DNA from: Shewanella avicenniae
GTDB taxonomy: Bacteria > Pseudomonadota > Gammaproteobacteria > Enterobacterales > Shewanellaceae
NCBI RefSeq assembly: GCF_017354945.1
Contig: NZ_CP071503.1
Coordinates: forward strand, 1,736,001-1,800,000
DNA: 64,000 nucleotides
Direction of reading: 5' to 3'
Numbering within the stretch: the first letter of the stretch is position 1; every line of letters begins with the position of its first letter. Of this stretch, positions 61,888 through 64,000 are shown piece by piece. The position numbers were made by a program, and so were the translations under genes. Under the pieces are notes generated by a model, which did not search any database, was not told the DNA's origin, and worked only from the letters and a program-made list of their open reading frames with translations.

Positions 61888-62552
61888 GATTTAGATGCCT
61901 CACAGCTGGTTTTACTGGTGTAGATTTGCGCCTTATGCGACACAAAATAGCTCAAGGTATTGCGCAATGCTTTGGTATAAGCACGCGGCGTAATGGTCGC
62001 ACCGGTAAACTGATCAATCTCGCCGCCATCTTTTTTCACAAACCAAGATTTCATTTGGTTAGGGTCAAATGCACGCCCAACAAAACTTTCGACCCAGTTG
62101 GATTTACGTCGGTCGACTTTATCGCCGAGTCCAGGCGTTTCCTGCTGCTCCAGCGTTCTCACCCCAAGCACAGTACCTTGGTTATCCACTGCCACAATCA
62201 AAAGGATTTTACCGTTGTAACCATCCGGCGCGATGGTTTCAATCGCCACTGCTTGCGGTTGACCTTGTTTGCTGGCGATATACACCGGCATCGCGTCAGC
62301 AGTGCCAAGCGCTTCCGGTGCGGTGATTAAACGGCAAGAGGCTGCTAAATCATTGTCATGCAGTGCATCGGGAATAATCTGCTGCAGAGTGCCGAGCAGC
62401 TGCTGGCGCTGTTGAAACTCAATTTGGGGGCGCGTTAGCAGGTTGACACCAGCGACCAGCGCCGAACAAACCAAGGCAAACAGACCTAAAAGCAGGCCGT
62501 TTTTAAGCATCCCGTTATTAAATATTCCGCTTTGAAACATGTTGTTATTCAC
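61884..62552 (-). CDS. rsxG: Rnf/Rsx electron transport complex subunit G
   Basis: 222-residue subunit with one N-terminal membrane helix (about 15-37) and a periplasmic FMN domain. The TGATIT stretch near residue 183 gives the Thr to which FMN is covalently bound. [18 protein letters not shown] is conserved. I start it at GTG 62552 with AGAGG five bases ahead; another GTG two codons upstream overlaps the ribosome site, and an ATG lies four codons downstream. Ten bases after rsxD. Confidence 0.93.
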   Translation of the reverse strand: MNNNMFQSGIFNNGMLKNGLLLGLFALVCSALVAGVNLLTRPQIEFQQRQQLLGTLQQIIPDALHDNDLAASCRLITAPEALGTADAMPVYIASKQGQPQAVAIETIAPDGYNGKILLIVAVDNQGTVLGVRTLEQQETPGLGDKVDRRKSNWVESFVGRAFDPNQMKSWFVKKDGGEIDQFTGATITPRAYTKALRNTLSYFVSHKAQIYTSKTSCEASKS

Positions 62553-62561
62553 GTTCACCTC

Positions 62562-63617
62562 TTAAGACGATGCCCGGCCGTGGCCGTAGGTGCGTGGTTT
62601 AATGTAGTAATCCAGCAGCGGCGCGGTGAGGTTGGCTAACAGCACCGCAAAGGCAAAGGCGTCTGGGTACCCACCGTAACTGCGGATCAGATAAACCAAG
62701 GTGCCAATCAGCGCACCAAAAATAAGTCGACCTTTGTTGCTGGTGGCGGCGGTGACGGGATCGGTCGCAATAAAAAATGCTGCTAACATGGTGGCGCCGC
62801 TAAACAGATGCATCAACGGGCTGACATGGGTTTCAGGTTGCCACATCCAGCCGATAGCAGCACACACTGATAATGCGCCAAGCACCCCGGCACTGATATG
62901 CCAGCGAATCAGTCCCATTTTTAATAACAGCAAGCCACCGAGCAGGTAGGCCAAATTGACCCAAAACCAACCCGCACCCACAGCACCGTTAAATGCAGGT
63001 TTCTGCAGGATGTCGCTGATGGGATGGCCTTGTGATAAGCCTGTTCTTAACGTGTCGAGCGGAGTGGCCATAGTGAAACCATCGATGCCTTGCTGAAAGG
63101 TTTCTGCCACCGAAATTTGACTGCCCGAGAGAATAATTTGCGCACTCTCCAAAAGCTGCGGTGAGCTCGATGCGATGCTCACAGGAGCAACCCATGAGGT
63201 CATCTGCACTGGAAACGCGATCAGCAACACCACGTAGGCCGCCATTGCGGGGTTAAACAGATTATTCCCTAAGCCGCCATAGAGTTGTTTGACGATAATA
63301 ATCGCAAAGGCGGTGCCGATAACCGTCAGCCACCATGGGGCTAATGGTGGCAGCGCAATACCAATTAATATGGCGGTTAACAGTGCGCTATTATCTGACA
63401 AAGCGCTTGCTACAGGGCGTTTACGTAGCACCATCACCAATGCTTCGCTGATCAGCGCGGTAAGCATAGCCAACAATACTTGAAACAGAGTTCCCCAGCC
63501 AAAAAAGGCAATCTGTACCGCAACCCCGGGTAAGGCACATAGCAGTACGCGTTGCATGACCGTACTGGTCTGCAGCGGCCGATTCATATGGGGCGATGAG
63601 GCAATTTTAAACGCCAT
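62562..63617 (-). CDS. rsxD: Rnf/Rsx electron transport complex subunit D
   Basis: 351-residue membrane subunit. [16 protein letters not shown] at the start is typical. [20 protein letters not shown] contains the SGAT motif whose Thr binds FMN covalently. [22 protein letters not shown] near the C-terminus is conserved. About nine hydrophobic segments. Its ATG overlaps the rsxC stop by one base (TAATG), so the two are translationally coupled. Confidence 0.95.
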   Translation of the reverse strand: MAFKIASSPHMNRPLQTSTVMQRVLLCALPGVAVQIAFFGWGTLFQVLLAMLTALISEALVMVLRKRPVASALSDNSALLTAILIGIALPPLAPWWLTVIGTAFAIIIVKQLYGGLGNNLFNPAMAAYVVLLIAFPVQMTSWVAPVSIASSSPQLLESAQIILSGSQISVAETFQQGIDGFTMATPLDTLRTGLSQGHPISDILQKPAFNGAVGAGWFWVNLAYLLGGLLLLKMGLIRWHISAGVLGALSVCAAIGWMWQPETHVSPLMHLFSGATMLAAFFIATDPVTAATSNKGRLIFGALIGTLVYLIRSYGGYPDAFAFAVLLANLTAPLLDYYIKPRTYGHGRASS

Positions 63618-64000
63618 TATGATTGATTCTCCTTCTCGGCGCGCTCAGCTGCCTTTTTGGCTTTAGCCTTGGCGACCGCGGCGGCAATACGCGCTTGCTT
63701 GGCATCAGCTTCATTTACTTCGACTACGGGGGCTTCTGCTGCTTCGATTGCGCTGCCGCTGTTATCCGTTGCGGGTGTCACATGCTCAGCTGCCATTGCC
63801 GCGTTAGCTTGCTCTGCGGCTTTTTTGGCTTTCGCTTTAGCTACCGCGGCGGCAATACGAGCCTGTTTGGCATTAACCATTTCGCCAGTATCAGCTGGGG
63901 CGGAAGCTTCATCGGCCACTGCCGCGTTGTCGTTAGCACTCACCGGTGTGTGAGCTCTAGCATCGTCGCTCTCAGTCGTCGTTGCTAATGCGCTCTGGGC
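63617..64000 (-). CDS. rsxC: Rnf/Rsx electron transport complex subunit C, C-terminal part (partial)
   Basis: The frame is open from the right edge to the stop at 63617, about 127 residues. This is the low-complexity Ala/Lys-rich tail typical of gammaproteobacterial RsxC. Two copies of [20 protein letters not shown], separated by an acidic linker, are seen. The catalytic NADH/FMN and iron-sulfur domains lie outside the window. Order C-D-G-E agrees with the rsx operon. Confidence 0.88.
   Translation of the reverse strand, partial: AQSALATTTESDDARAHTPVSANDNAAVADEASAPADTGEMVNAKQARIAAAVAKAKAKKAAEQANAAMAAEHVTPATDNSGSAIEAAEAPVVEVNEADAKQARIAAAVAKAKAKKAAERAEKENQS

Overview
The window is a stretch of gammaproteobacterial chromosome, most likely Shewanella or a close relative. 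Evidence for this is the 16S/23S sequence type, the smc-zipA-ligA block, minCDE-ycgL-mltB-like-ycgN, two DUF3391/HD-GYP proteins, the DUF4212/solute-symporter pair, and rsxCDGE followed by nth. Most genes are ordinary housekeeping genes with typical family lengths. The exception is a ~9.95 kb AT-rich insert near the right end.

Layout. 1-10.3 kb: tail of an EAL protein, cysZ, smc, zipA, ligA, a DUF2919 membrane protein, an HD-GYP protein and a YeeZ-like dehydrogenase. 10.3-19.6 kb: dsbA, a DUF4212/sodium:solute symporter pair behind a perfect FNR-type box, a divergent MHS transporter, a cNMP/CBS/DUF294 regulator coupled to a DEDDh exonuclease, a stand-alone KAS III, and gmhB. 19.7-25.2 kb: a complete rRNA operon (16S, tRNA-Ile, tRNA-Ala, 23S, 5S) with promoter, two boxA elements and terminator. 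25.3-35.2 kb: corA, a second HD-GYP protein, a 2OG-Fe(II) oxygenase, a PhoPQ-type two-component system, nadE and minCDE. 35.3-50.5 kb: ycgL, an MltB-like protein lacking its catalytic Glu, ycgN, dsbB, nhaB, fadR, the prkA-yeaH-ycgB stress operon, sodB, grxD, a TonB-dependent receptor, gloA and a 27-residue membrane peptide.

50.8-60.8 kb holds an integrative element inserted inside nth (endonuclease III). A 10-bp core (GCCAGCCAAA) is repeated at both ends. The element carries a large serine recombinase, a RepL-like replication protein, a MobV/Pre-type relaxase with a candidate oriT, several unknown small genes, and a type III restriction-modification pair (mod/res). Integration cut off the native 3' part of nth, which remains as an 85-codon fragment at the left end. 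The element brought its own nth 3' end, so an intact chimeric endonuclease III is rebuilt at the right end. It therefore looks like a mobilizable, possibly self-replicating defence element that preserves the DNA-repair gene it uses as its integration site.

60.5-64 kb: the rebuilt nth followed (on the minus strand, upstream) by rsxE, rsxG, rsxD and the C-terminal part of rsxC, which runs off the window.
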